From Lamellibrachia satsuma (taxonomy: Eukaryota > Annelida > Polychaeta > Sabellida > Siboglinidae): 64,000 nucleotides of DNA. The notes beneath the pieces were generated by a model. It made no database searches and was not told the DNA's origin. It worked only from the letters and a program-made list of their open reading frames with translations. Below are positions 26,901 to 41,100 of the stretch, piece after piece (within the stretch, counting starts at the first letter, position 1; each line of letters opens with the position of its first letter). A program made the translations under genes and the position numbers. The stretch is from positions 575,001 to 639,000 of the forward strand of contig BSQZ01000130.1 in assembly GCA_033239005.1 (NCBI GenBank), read 5' to 3'.

Positions 26901-29900
26901 AAGTGTAAAGCACTTTGAGCAGTCCTATAGATAGGATACTGCGCTATATAGGTAAGTACCGTTTTTTTCCCAACTTAAATTGTAAACCAGTTACCAAATC
27001 ATAAACAACAGTTAACATGATTATACTTAAAACTGCTTCCTCAACTGATATAGCCTATCGCAGATCTGGTTCAATGGTGTCCAAATATGTATATGTGTGT
27101 GAATAGCTTATGTAACCTCTGGAGTTGGAGTTCAGTTAATGCTTGAACAAGCATTAACTAATTTAACAGTTTGTCTGATGGTTTCACAAAAAAAATTATA
27201 TACATATTATAAACATTGCATAAACGAGCTAGCATATTGCAGTGGATACTAGGTAGGTTTGTTTTTTTGCAAATTTATTTGAAATGAGACTAAAAAAAAT
27301 CTTGTTAAGTGGATTAAGAATGAATGTGGTAAACACAACAATTCTATTTTCACTTCAGTTAATGCTTGAACAAGCATTAACTAATTTAATAGTTTGTCTG
27401 ATGATTTCACACACAAAAAACAACATACAAAAGTTGCACAAACGAGCTAGCATGTTGCAGTTGGATACTAGGTAGGTTTGTTTTTTTGCAAAGTTTATTT
27501 GAAATGAGACTAGCAAAAAAATCGAATTGATTAAGCACATTTAATAATCTTGTTAACTGGATTATGAACGAATGTGTAAACACAACAGCACGGTTGAACC
27601 AGGCAACCCAGGCTTCACTTCACCATAACAAATATTACAAAATGTTACTTAATTGTAAACAGTAGTTACTATGCTTAAACGTGCCTCCTCAATTAGATTT
27701 TTATGCTAGTCTCATTTCTAATTTATTTTGTGAAATATCAAACCTACCTAGTATCCACTGCAACATGTGATTTTTGTGAAATCATCAGACAAACTATTAA
27801 ATTACTTATGTTTGGTGAAACGTTAAGTGCAGTAAAAATGGAAACCCGGAAAGTCGCGAATTTCAATCCTGGTGACATTTTGTTACTTTGTCATGTGAAC
27901 AGTGAGAGGATGGAAGTCACACCCATGATTGGCATTGACCCGCAATGTTTACAATTTTGGATATCCTCTATTTTGAGCCTTACCTGATTTAATTGTTAAA
28001 CTCAAATCATTTGACAACATTCTGATGTGTCATTTGTGGTCGAGGTGCAAGAAAATCTGAGACCACAGAAATAACATCCACCTGGAATAGCTCACTGTGT
28101 AACAAGTAAGTCGATCTTACTGTGAATTCTGCTTGTTGTTGAAAATTACAAGAGTTGGACATTTTATCCAAAAAGCAGGAAAGTGGGATAAAGATTAAAA
28201 AGTGGTATTCCCCCCCCCCGAAAATGGTGATGTGATGATTTAATTAGTGTTTACAGGGTCACTTACACTGTGATGATGAATGGAAGCCAGCCACAAACAC
28301 TGTGACCATGTCATCAGAAACCTTTGTGTCTGGCATGTCTGACCTACTCAGAACATCAATCAAAGTCATCCTGGCATCAGATGGTAGGTTATTCTTGTAG
28401 TTTTCAATCACATGCTTCAGGATTTCACGGATAGTATCCTTTTCTGTAATAATTATAAAGTATTTATATTGTGCCCAATCAATCGAGATTGTTCTCAGGC
28501 ACATTACATACATGCAATCATAACTTGCAATTATACTAAAAACAATACCAACTATAATCATGACACGAACCTAATGTGAAGCATCACAGTACAATAAAAT
28601 GCATATAGATGCATGATGTAATGAAAAAAACAGCGAAGACATAAAAGGTATGCTGTTTGGAGAATGAACCATATTACATTTTACTAGTGACATGTTTCCA
28701 AAATAATCTGCAAAATAAGTAATATTATATTACACTAGTGTGAAACCATGCAGTCATTTATGTGACTATGCAATAATGGTATAAAGAGCCGGCTGCCTGT
28801 CCGAAATCCCTCCCCATGCATTCATCTCATTAGTCGTTGGCTGTTTCATGTACCATCCCAAATAGTGGTACTTATGGGGCCTCTCTACTGGGCGTCTCTA
28901 CTGACAGTCCAGTGCTCTAACCACTGAGCCGCTGCATCCGTCAGTGAGTCATAACGAACCCCGGTCCTCTCGACTGACAATCCAGTGCTCTAACCACTGA
29001 GCCACTGCACCCATCAGTGAGTCATAACAAACCCTGGTCCTCTCGACTGACAATCCAGTGCTCTAACCACTGAGCCACTGCACCCGTCAGTGAGTCATAA
29101 CAAACCCTGGTCCTCTCGACTGACAATCCAGTGCTCTAACCACTGAGCCACTGCACCCGTCAGTGAGTCATAACAAACCCTGGTCCTCTCGACTGACAAT
29201 CCAGTGCTCTAACCACTGAGCCACTGCACCCATCAGCAGGGCTTCACGTTTGAAAACAACAGGCGAGCGATAAATCACTCGCCTAAATAATAATGCCAAA
29301 TTAATTTAGGCGACCGATTTGTTACGTGTTTTTTTACCGTGTGTTGGCACCACCATTTCCCATTTGGATTCTGTCGTTGTCATAATTGGTACTTGCTGGC
29401 GCTTTGATTTTTGTACAATCAAACAAATGTTTGCTTTAGTAAACCCCATTCATTGGAATTGGTGAAACAAGAAACTTAGTGTTCGCTCTGTATATTTCAA
29501 CTGCATCTCGATGTCTTCTTCAGCAGACTAAATTTACGGATGTGTCACATGATATGTCTGCTGAAGAAGACTGCAAGATGCAGTTGAAATATACAGAATG
29601 AACACTAACTTTCTTGAGAGGTAATTATGCTTAATAAAACTTTTGCACTCTTTGTCAACTCATACGCGTGTTCGGTAGCTTGGATCCAGGTTATTATTTT
29701 CGATTTCCATTACAGCCTAGTTGGTCAATCAGATCGTAATGGAATATTGTTGATTCCTTATTTATTCCATAACTGTAAATGTATACATGTATTTTATTCA
29801 GTTCGACATACAACAGTATGTGACATTTAAAGATAATACACATTGATGCTGGTCCACTCATTTGATAACTTCTTTATAAACCGCGCGGCCAGCACATCGT

Positions 29901-32121
29901 GGCTTCAATGGCGTTTTTGCAATCTTAGTGCAGCGGGCTGCGATCGCCATCCCCGGTGACGGATGATACGTGAACTCTGACTATTGGAGTCCCAACACTT
30001 CGTTATAAAGAGAGTAGACTTTCCTAGTGAATCTAATACTCAAGAAACTCCTTGTCAAGACAAACACTTGCATGCAGCGAGCGATTTTAGCAATTGACGA
30101 GAGCGATAAATCGCCCCCTAGATTATTGATTTGTGCGAGCGATACGGAGCGAGAGCGATTACTCACCTCATCAGTGATTCATAACAAACCCCGGTCCTCT
30201 CTAATGACAGTCCAGCACTCTAACCACTGAGCCACTGCACCACATGGTTTTCATTCAAATAGGATTTAATTAAATCAATTGTCACAACCAACTCACGCTT
30301 CTGAAACGTCTGTTCCCTCACACTGCCCTCTTCTGGCATGCTTCCGTAAACCCTTCCCACCTCAGCCATCACCTATATAAAGAAGTAGTTTGTGACTCTG
30401 TATGTACGCCTGTCTATCTGTCTGTCTGTTCCTTCGTATATCCATCAGTTTGGCATGTATGGATTTGAAACTTTGTAGGCATGCCCGGGGGCCCATGGGG
30501 TTGGTTCGTACATTAAAACAAAACAAAAATTCCCCCAGGGGTGGGGTATTTAGATGAAGGAACCTATGTGGACATTTGATATAAATAACATCATATATCT
30601 ATGTGACAATGAAAGATTTTTATTTGGTGTTTTACCATTTTGGAGACTTGAGGTATGTCAGTATCTAGGCCTACATGCATGGTATGCTCACTCGCTAGAT
30701 GGGCGATGGAAGAGGTGCTTCTTCAGGCCAATACTTTCATTATTTCGTTCGTTCCCTGCCACCTAGCGAGGCGCCAACAGGATTCGAGAAAGTGTCTTCA
30801 GCCTGACTTTGTTGACGCTATTATGAAGAGTTAATAATACAAAAGCTTTTTTCCTGTTGTGTTCTTACTCACTGTCAGCTCACCATGTCAGACAGATAAG
30901 TCATAGAATGACAGGGAATGAAATTCAGAAAGAATATAATAAAAAATTATCGCTTGATTACACAAGATCGTGATCGATTCCTTGATTGGAAATTGCAAAA
31001 TGTATTAATCGGAATGGCACGAACAAATACACAGGCATACCACATCATAGCTTCTTCTTATGTTGTTTACAGCAGTGTCATCATTGAAGTACTTTCCAAA
31101 GGAGCACTGAAGCATGGCCTTGATGCCCATGGTAGTCATCTGTTCCCACAGCCCAATGTGTTCTTCTCCAGGAATGTTCCTCCATTTCTGCACTAACCCA
31201 TCAGTGAGCTACAACATTGCATTAGTGCATTATTGTAATTGTGCACAATAACCACGAAACTGCCATTGGACTCTGATTGGAGTGAAACTGAGACAATCGC
31301 AGTTGAAGCTTCACACTGATAATGCAGTCCTCAAGGAAATCACGGTACACATAAATGTAATAAGACCAATGTGTTTAAGCTGCTACTGCAGAAGAGCAAG
31401 AGGAGACATGAATGAAACCTACAAATATCTCCATGGAATCTATAAAGTTGATACAATGCCTCTTGAGCTGGACAACAATACAGTAACCAGGGGACACAGC
31501 CTGAAGCTCAAGATTGTTGCTATTATCTTCAGATCTACTATACTGTACATAGGCCTCGACATTGATACTGGCCCGGTGCCTTTTTTGGGGCTGTTGGGCT
31601 AGCTTGGGCCACAAGTTTCCATATTTTACTGGTCAGGTGGGCCAACATAGTTTCAGATAATTTTTTTATCCCATCAGTCACAGCAACAGGTCATTGTTTC
31701 AATCACTTGTCCTGGCCATCCACCCCGGTGCTACAATTTAACACAATCTTCATCTCATCTGATTCCATGTTGCCACTTTGTAAAGTTGCCATCTTGTGAG
31801 CCTCACAAAAAAGTCTGCATGACGTCGCTACTAGCGATGACGTGTGGACTTTTTGTGAATTGCTGATGCCTATATTTTACTAGGGTTGCGCTGTGTTACC
31901 AGTATAATATCGGTATATCGCAGCATTTTCTTCTGCACGATACGTATACGTGATTTTAATATAAACCAACCGGTTCACGGACTGTCCGCTATGTGTCACG
32001 ACAGGACCTAACATACATTCCTGGACCCACTAAGTCGCAGATAGCTAAGTTTACCATAACTGTGTACTTCAGTCCAAAAGTTTATATTCGAAAGATAAAA
32101 CCCTATTGTAACAGTCATAGT

Positions 32122-32198
<77 letters not shown>

Positions 32199-35100
32199 TT
32201 TCAGGTCCGGTTCGTATCTTCGAGTATAACTAGCTGTAATTCGGTATGCACGTGGCGGCATCACACGTCATTCTCAAAACATGACCTGCTGCGCATGCAG
32301 CTTCGACAGAGGGCATATGATTCTGAAACGATTCCTGCAGCAACATTGTTTGCCATATGGAATACTGACTGAAAGCATGAAAGTAAATCACCAACAGCAA
32401 AATAAATAATGGCCAAACTCGTATCCTTCGATTTGTAATGCGATGTATTGAAAAAATAGTGTTTTTTTTCATCAATAAAAAAAATTGTCAGGCCAGTAAC
32501 TTTTTTGGGGGTAAGTAACTTTTAACATCTACAACACAACGGGCCACTGGGTACACCGGTGCTTAATGTCAAGGCCTGGTACAGATTTACAAGTTTGCTG
32601 CAAACGGAACATTTTTGATTAAGTATATTTGCTTGTGTTCATTTAACATCTTTAGTAGAAAATCAAATAACAAACTCACAGTGGTCGAAGAGCAAATAGT
32701 TTTGATGCTAGGCAGATTTCCGACAAAATCTAGTGGGTTTTGTTCAATGTTGATATATCTTGTAGCCTAATAGATGGCGCCACTTGCTCGGAATAAGAAT
32801 GTTATAGGCTCGTTAACCAATTATAAGTGTTATATAGATTTATAATGTTACTACGGATTTTCAAGTAAAAAATATGGATGTAAAAAAAATATATGGCAGG
32901 TCTGAATGAAGAACATGAGCATTCATATTCATACTTGGCTCTACCACTGCAAGCCATTACAACTAAAATTTATTAACGTATTAGCTGAATCGTTTTTAAT
33001 TAAAAAAAATTATTTTTGTTGGAGTTGGTTAAAAAACCAGCAATATTTTAATAGTGCTGATTGTTTTCCTAATTTGATTAATATTATTCTGAATACTAAA
33101 CATTAATGCACATCCTGAGATCTCTGCAGTGTAAGTGTAAAACGGTGTTACAACATACTTTGTTAATGGTGTCGTAATATGCACTCAGAGCTTGGTCACT
33201 GAAGCATCGGGCGTACATTGTATGTCTCTTGCGACCCTCTTCTCCATTACAAAATTGGATGCTATTGGATCCAAGAACTGGCTCAAGCATTTGGAAGAAA
33301 ATCGCTGAAATAAATAAATATATATAAGTAATAATGTTATAAATACTACATGGACATTCTGTGGTACTTTTGCTGTGGAGTATGAAAACTAGTGTTCACT
33401 ATTTTGATTGACATGTGTTGTCAGATACTACAGTTTAAAGGACTTTCAATAAAAGTTACTGAAAACACAATTATGGAACATATTTATGTATCACCAAAAC
33501 TAAATAATAAATGTGCACATGCGAGCTAACATGTCGTGTTAGATATTAGGTAAGTTTAAATTAATTTTTGCGATAAATGTGTGAAATGAGATGAGTTAAA
33601 AACCAAATTGAGAAAGACTTCAATAGTCGTACAGAAACTTACGAGGGCGGTCAAAAGGCTTGGCATGTTCCTTGAATAGCTGTGGCGAGGCAATGCTGAC
33701 AGTGAGTTGTTGGCCAAACCAGAAGGAAGCAATGTCACCATAGTTCTTGTGAAGAACCATAAGAAACTGATGCAGGCTTCCTGCTTTCTGAATGTCTGGC
33801 AAGTTTCCTTTACTGAAACATTGCGACAATTGCTTTAGATATAACAAGATTTAACAAGATAGCTATCCAAGGCAAAGGTCCAGATGGCAAGTGGACAAGG
33901 AAGCCATTGGCTTATCGAGAGAATTTTTAATCTATGTGTAATCCGCCCTCCTGAGATGTGTCAACCTTGTTTTTAAACATATTCATGCTTCTAGCAGTTA
34001 CACAATCTGTAGATAATTTGTTCCATTCACCGATTGTCCTCTGTGAGAACGAGTACTCTCTGATATCCAATCTACACTGATCTTTTACTAAAGTTACATC
34101 ATGTCCTCTAGTTGTGTTATATTTCTTGAATGAGAAAAAAATATTTCTATTTTCATACCCATTCAATATCTTAAAAACTTCAATTTGATCTCCTCTTAAC
34201 TGTCTTGTCTCTAAGGTTGTTAACCACATTAGGTAGCATAACAAAACTTAACATACTGACCATGTGTCTTAGTCTTATTTGGTCAAATTAAATACATATC
34301 TTGAAAGAATGCACAATACAAAACGTGTTGAGTTTGTATCTGCAGTGTGTGAATAATGTATATTAAAAGTATTAATATGCACAGTTGGTTTAATAAGAGT
34401 GTGACTTTATGTTAAAATGATTGAATGAAGTCAGTTTGATGAGGTAGTTTGGGAAAGTGTCAACAGCCTATCTTTCATCAACTATATTCACAAATGAGTA
34501 GCATGTCGTAGCCGATACTAGATGGGTTCGATTTTTGCGTAATGAGATGTGCAAAAAATCTAATTGTGGAGCCAGCTTTAATGTTTAAATGTACGACTGT
34601 TGATTATACGTACTATTTATCTGATGCATCCAGTCCAGGAACAGTTGTGACCTTTTTTGAGCTCTACACAAAAAGAAAACATTTAACAATGAAAATTGGG
34701 TGCAATAAAACAGTGTTACAAAAATTACCCACATAGTTAAATTATTATTTCATTAGACAAACAAAAAGACATTTGTCTTGACTTGGTTCATCTAAATAAC
34801 ATCTTATGTCAGCAATGAAGTACAGGGTACCTATAAAGAAGTTTTATTCAAACAAAATGAATCCACTAAGGCCTAAACAGTATATTTAGGCTTTGGTTCT
34901 GTCAGACACTTTATTTGATGCCTGGATGAATTTAGAGCACGCCCGGATGTATAAGTATATAACATTAATAAAAAATGCTTTGATGTTTGGCCTATATTTG
35001 CGTTTGACCCAGGGGCAAGCTGTCCCAACCCGGACATGTAACACTGTACATTTATTTCTTTTGTGAAAGACATATGCATATTATCATAACATTCGTCATA

Positions 35101-38100
35101 TCAACAACATAAGACATCTATATGCCAGAACGTTGTTAAAGTTGAAATATGTAACTATCTATATGGTGTACAGCTTTGGAACTCAATACAACAAAATATC
35201 AGGAAGTCAATTAATATCCATAATAAAAAAATACATGAAAATTAATTATTGTAGCAGAAGTTCCTGGGTCAAGGTGATCCAGCTACAACCAAGTAATGTC
35301 TACTTCTATTGTTACAGAAGGTCGTGCATTTTTACAACGTCTCAAGGTGCATCGATTATCAATCGCAGCATGGCTACAAATCTGAGTAAATAATTTTGGT
35401 CAAGAGGTCGATATTGTAAATGATTGACAATTATTGTATAAAACAAAAGCATTCAATATAAATTGCTAGAAAATTAGTATCAATATACGTCATTATGAGC
35501 AATGTTTTGCACAAAGTATGCCACCAAAATTATTTGCTATGCATGCTGGGAAGCAACACTATTGAAAATGGACTTAAACTTCAAGCCGAACTTACATAAC
35601 ACAAATGATCACATAAAATTATAATATTGAAAGTGTGACAAGAATAAGCAAACGTTTTGGCCGTCTAGCTCTCTCGCTCTCTTTAAATAATTAAAATATC
35701 TTTTTTTGATATTAAGCAGGGCTTTATATTTGAAAACAATTGACGAGCGATAAATCGCTTGCCTAAATATGACAAATTAATTTAGGCAAGCGATTTGTTA
35801 GTTGTTTTTTAACCGTGTGGTGGCGCCACCATTTCCCATTCGGATTCTGTCGTTGTCGCCATGAAATTTTAATTGGTGCTTGTTGGCGCTGACTTTTGTA
35901 CAAAGAAATAAATGTTTACTTTAGTAAACCCCATACATTCTGATTGCAATTGGTGAAACGGTTTTGAATTGCAACATGTCACCGATTACCGTAGGCCATA
36001 GCCTGGCCCTATGAAAGCCAGTGGCAGTGCCGTGGCTGTGTATTGTGCCCGGGCCGTGGCCACGACACTGGTTTCTTGTGTGACTTCGCTTAGGCGGTTT
36101 GAAAATTGCAATTGAAATTCACAAATACGCCACGTATAAGAATTAGATGTATAGTCATAACTCATAAATGCAACTTAGTAGGCAACACCAATATAAACTG
36201 GGGTGAAATGGCATGCTTCCATTGCATCATAATGCCAAACGCACAACTCAAACTCATTGCGCAAAAAATTTGAATTTGTCATCCGCACATGAAACAGTGA
36301 ATCAATGTTCAATGGTACCGGAGATGTGCGTCGTGAATTCAGAGCGGTTGAAAGAGACGAAGTGGAACAATTACTAAAATTATCGTTTTCAATGTCTGAT
36401 CAACTTTTACACTCCACGTCAACTCATACATTTCCGGTAGTTCAGATCCAGGTTATTATTTTCAATTCCGATTACAGCATAGTCGGTCAATCGGATCGTA
36501 GCGAAATATTATTGATCCCTAAACTATTCCATAACTGTACATGTATACATGTATTTTATTCAGTTCGACATACAACATGATGTGACATTTACACATGGAC
36601 GTTAGTCCACTCACTTGATCATTTTATAAACTGTGCGGCCAGCATAGCTTCGGTGGCGTTCTTGCAATCTTGGTGCAGTGCCGTGGGCTGCGATCGCCAT
36701 CGCTGGTGATGGATGATATGTGAACTACGAATATTGGAGACCGAACACTGCGTTATAAAGAGGAGACACTTTCCTAGTGAATATAATACTCAAGAAAGTA
36801 CTTGTCAAGACGAAGACTTGCAGGCAGCGAGCGATTTTAACAATTGTCGCGAGCGAGGAGCTCCTGGCCAACGTCTCGGTTCAGCGTAGGTTTCTCTCTG
36901 TGGATGTTAATCGTCTCCTTTATTCCAAAGAACATCTATCTTGTCGCCAACCCCTATCAGCTATAAGTGAAAACAAACTGAACACAGGCCATTAATGCTC
37001 TATGAAGGACGTTAATATTCTAGACCACGAGGAGAACTGGCACAGGAGAAAAATAAAGGAGGCGATTAACATCCACAGAGAGAAACCTACGCTGAACCGA
37101 AACGTTGGCCAGGAGCTCTCACCAGTTCTACTCCAGCTTGTGTCACATGACATTGGTCATGTGACACATCCGTAACTTCAGTCTGCTGAAGAAGACTGCG
37201 AGATGCAGTTGAAATATGCAGAACGAACACTAAGTTTCTTGAGAGGTAATTATGCTTAATATTAATAACCAAGAAACCGGATCATCTACCCATTCAAGGA
37301 TTTTTATTTGAGTGTTTTGTTTGGCTGTTCATTTGAAGTAGGTACCCACATATATAGAGGACGGATGTGTTACTGTGATGACTCTTTTTGGTGAACAAGG
37401 TCGTGATCCGACCGTCCGTTTCAGCCATAAGATCATCTATGACGACGAGGTTCCTCGTCTTGGGATTGAACAATGACGCATTCGGAATGCCTTCCTAGAA
37501 CGGCAAGTTGGGTATGTTCATTGACACGTAAGCGGATTTCCATTCCCCGTAACACCACATCATTTTTTCGGGAGGAGGGTCCATTATCGTTGGTCCGGCG
37601 ACGGATGCTTCCATCGCGCATCCATGTTCACTTATGCATGTCTTCCGTAGTGCGACACCTTTTCTACACGTCCACCGGACACGTGTTCTTCGAGCACCAC
37701 GCGTTTTGCATAGAAGTAGGTGAGTGCGGCTCATTTCCTCACATACGTCAACACGGACGAGTGGTTCACTCGGAACCCGAGATTCTTTCCGCTACCGCTC
37801 CTTCTATTGGTGAGCACTTCGAGGAACACGTCTTTGTTGATCTTGTTGTGTGGTTGCTCAGACTGTTCGTGCTGTACTTGGCGGTGGTTCCGAAGCAATA
37901 GTATGTCGACACCGCACGTACTCGGACTCATGGTCGACGCAACATTCGGATGGGAGCCACTGGGATCGGTGTCGGAACTAATGCTCTCGAAGTTCCGGAG
38001 TTACGAGGTCATCAACGGCCTCACCAGCCAAGGCCAAATAGGCGCTATCCGTATCAAACTCGCAGTACTGGAACAAAGGTCGTTCCAGGTACCTGTCGAT

Positions 38101-41100
38101 AAAGTCGTAGTAGAATTGCAGCATGCGCATTTTGGCATATTGTAGAACGAAAAATCCAACGTGTATGGGCAAGGCATACGCCACTGTTCTCTTGTTCATA
38201 CCGATCTCGTACGCGTTGTCGACGACGACGTCGAGTTGAAGGGAATCGACGATCATTGATCATGCGCGACGCTTCAACTTCCATGCAATATTTCACGTCG
38301 CGATGTCGGTCTACGTTGGTGATGGTCTTCCCGTACCCCAAATTCCCCAGGAGTTTCATGGTGTCCGCAATAATGGCCTTGTGGGAGTGGACGTCTCCCT
38401 CGCGTGGGGCCGTAGACACTGCATCGCCGAACCGACGAAAGCACGGGTTGGGTTCGTACTCGATGACCTGATAAACACGCGTCACCTCGAGTCCGTGGTC
38501 CAGGTACCAATTCAGGAGCGGCGTGGCGAGTATCATCTTATCGCCGCGGAAACTACCCACGAGCATGCGCCTCGGACGCGTCATGATATCGTGATCTTTG
38601 GCGTATCGACGCATGAATGGTCCGAGATCGTCGCGGGTAATGTTGACGGTCTTGAACATGGGCTGCATCTCGACGAAGTGCGCGCGCAATTGTTCCGGTA
38701 CGCGAACGTCGCACTCAATCATACCGGTGCGCACATCGGTCCTTTTCACGGCCGCATCTTTTCTCATGTTTTTCCACTGAAATTCCCACAACTCGACGAC
38801 ATTGACGAAGTGACGTAAGTATGCAGTGTTCTTTCGGCTTTCGACGAGAAGTTGTGTCATGGGTTTTCCGTTAACGGCGTTCGTTTCTAGAGCCAAACAC
38901 GGACAGCCATGAAAGTAACATCCTTGGAACTATACGCCGTCTTTGTTGTGCTGCACCACCCATCCACCGGAAGTTTACCTATCCTCTTCTCCCGACCGTT
39001 GATCTGATGTCGGATAGAGTGTCCCGTCCGTTAAGATTCCCACGTCAACCATTCCACGGCCATCTGCCAGTGCAGCTGCGCCGATTCGTGTCGGAACTCG
39101 TTATCTTCGCGTCGACGCTTGTACCATCCAGACGGCATGTCTTGCATCAGAGACCACAGGTACAGAACGTTGGCATCGTATCTTGGTGACCCCTTTCTCG
39201 TGGTATCTTTGAAAGACTATAGATGGACCGCCTACAATACCGTCTTTCACAAGCTGATGAAGATCTTTATTCTTCTCGTTGAAGGTCGTAAAGTAGGTCT
39301 TCTCCGGTAGGTCGTTGAACAGGTAGATCAAGGTCAGACCGGGTACGCTGATCCCTTGCTTGAACATGTCGACCCCGCGCTGCTCATAGAAGGCGAATTG
39401 CCTGTAAATGGCTTACAAAAAAGGCACCACGTCTCTGTTGTTGTACCAGACACGAAAGTCTCGTAAAGTCGTCATGCAATTATCGCGCCACGCCTTCTCG
39501 CAACTAGCGTAATGCTCGTCGGAAATACCTTCGTTTTTCAGTAGACTGTAGAAAGCCTCTTTCGGTGGAAGGGTAGTGTCGTCGAGCTTCTCCAAACAGT
39601 CCATGTACTCGTACGGGAAATGACCTTTCGTGACCTCGCATCAGTACGCTTTCAGATACTTATCGTAGCTGAACCCCGGGGCAATGTAATTCGTCATGTC
39701 CAGGAATTTAAGTTGATTCGACGATAGGCACATGAATGTGTTGTTTCGTTTGATGACGAAAATGGATCCGATACCGTCTTCTTCTTCCGATTTTTCCGTC
39801 GGACCAAAACCTTGTGCGCATTCTTGCGTTGTTTCAGTGATGAAGTGGGGAATCAGATACTTTTTTATGGCGTTGAGATCGTACTTCCCCGAAATGAACC
39901 CGATCACGGGTGATTGATGTAGCCACCCGTACATTTGTCCCATCAGCGTTTTGTTGTGATTTTTCGGTCGCGACTCCTCTGTTGTAGTAGCAGCTTGTTC
40001 CCGTTCGTCCCAGTCGGTTATCGCCTCGGCAAGTTGTTCAAACAAGCCATCATAAGGATCTTTTAGATCTTTGTACGCTGCATCGCTCATTGCTCGTAGG
40101 ATGTTCGTCATGTCGGCCACCAACTTGTCAGGATTTCCATCTGTAATGAGACATTGCACTTCTTTGTGTCCGGGCACGTTCGACGCTACGCTGACGCTCA
40201 ACGGGACGTGACGTGCTATCCAGTGGATCTTGTCACTGTCCGACGGAAGTTGTGCGGTGTCGAAATAACACTCGAAGTCAAAAGTGGCACGGTACGGATA
40301 ATAGCGCAATGATTCGGAGACACGAATGTTCGCATCGTCCAGTTGCTGGAATATCGATGGGGTGGAGTGGTAGACGCCTCCTGGGTAGACTCGTCGTACG
40401 CCACCCGCACATGTACGTTCGTGTCTGTACAGTTTATGTGCATCTTTCCACAGAGAGTCGCCACACTTTCGACACCGATACGAGTGACAGTACATGCGCT
40501 CGTCTTGGATGTAGGAAAAGTGTGTCTCGTACATGTTGACGTTCAACGTCTCGGGGTAGTGACACAACGATCGTCTGATGAGTTCGGCAGTTGTCTTTCC
40601 ATCATTGTCCGACTTGACAAGCTTGTACACACACACGTTCGTTTTGAACGTGGTTTCTACGCGATAGAGGTTATCGAGTGTGACCCCTGTAAAGTCTTGC
40701 ATGGGTACCCCGTCATCGCGATCGTACATCTCGTACAGCGTCTTCACTGCTGGTTCCAACCGAAATCTGTCACTTCCTCGATGCAGGGCCATACAGCGGA
40801 AGAGACACAAGGTTGCCGGCATAGCTTTTGGAATTGTTGGGTTCCCTTTCCAGACCGATGACAGCTTTGTTGTTCTTCACATAAGCGGGAAGGGTCAAGC
40901 CCACACAACCAATGGGATGATCGATGATATGATTGAAGAAGAAGGTGGCATTTGTCACGAGTTCGCACACCCATGCCGAATCCGGTCTTTCAACGATGGC
41001 CCACTGCAAGACGTCGGTTTCTCGGATGTGTTCCAGAAACTCGTCAAAGTCACTGCGGTTTGTGATGAGACTGGGTTTGTCCAGGTACCGTCCGCAACAG

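Noticed and set aside
28900..29238. Functional tRNA gene cluster
   Set aside because: A box and D arm fit, but the acceptor and T arms do not pair and the B box is degenerate.
36305..36580. 91-codon plus frame
   Set aside because: Lies in dispersed-repeat copy B; the counterpart in copy A is not open over the same length and no domain is seen.
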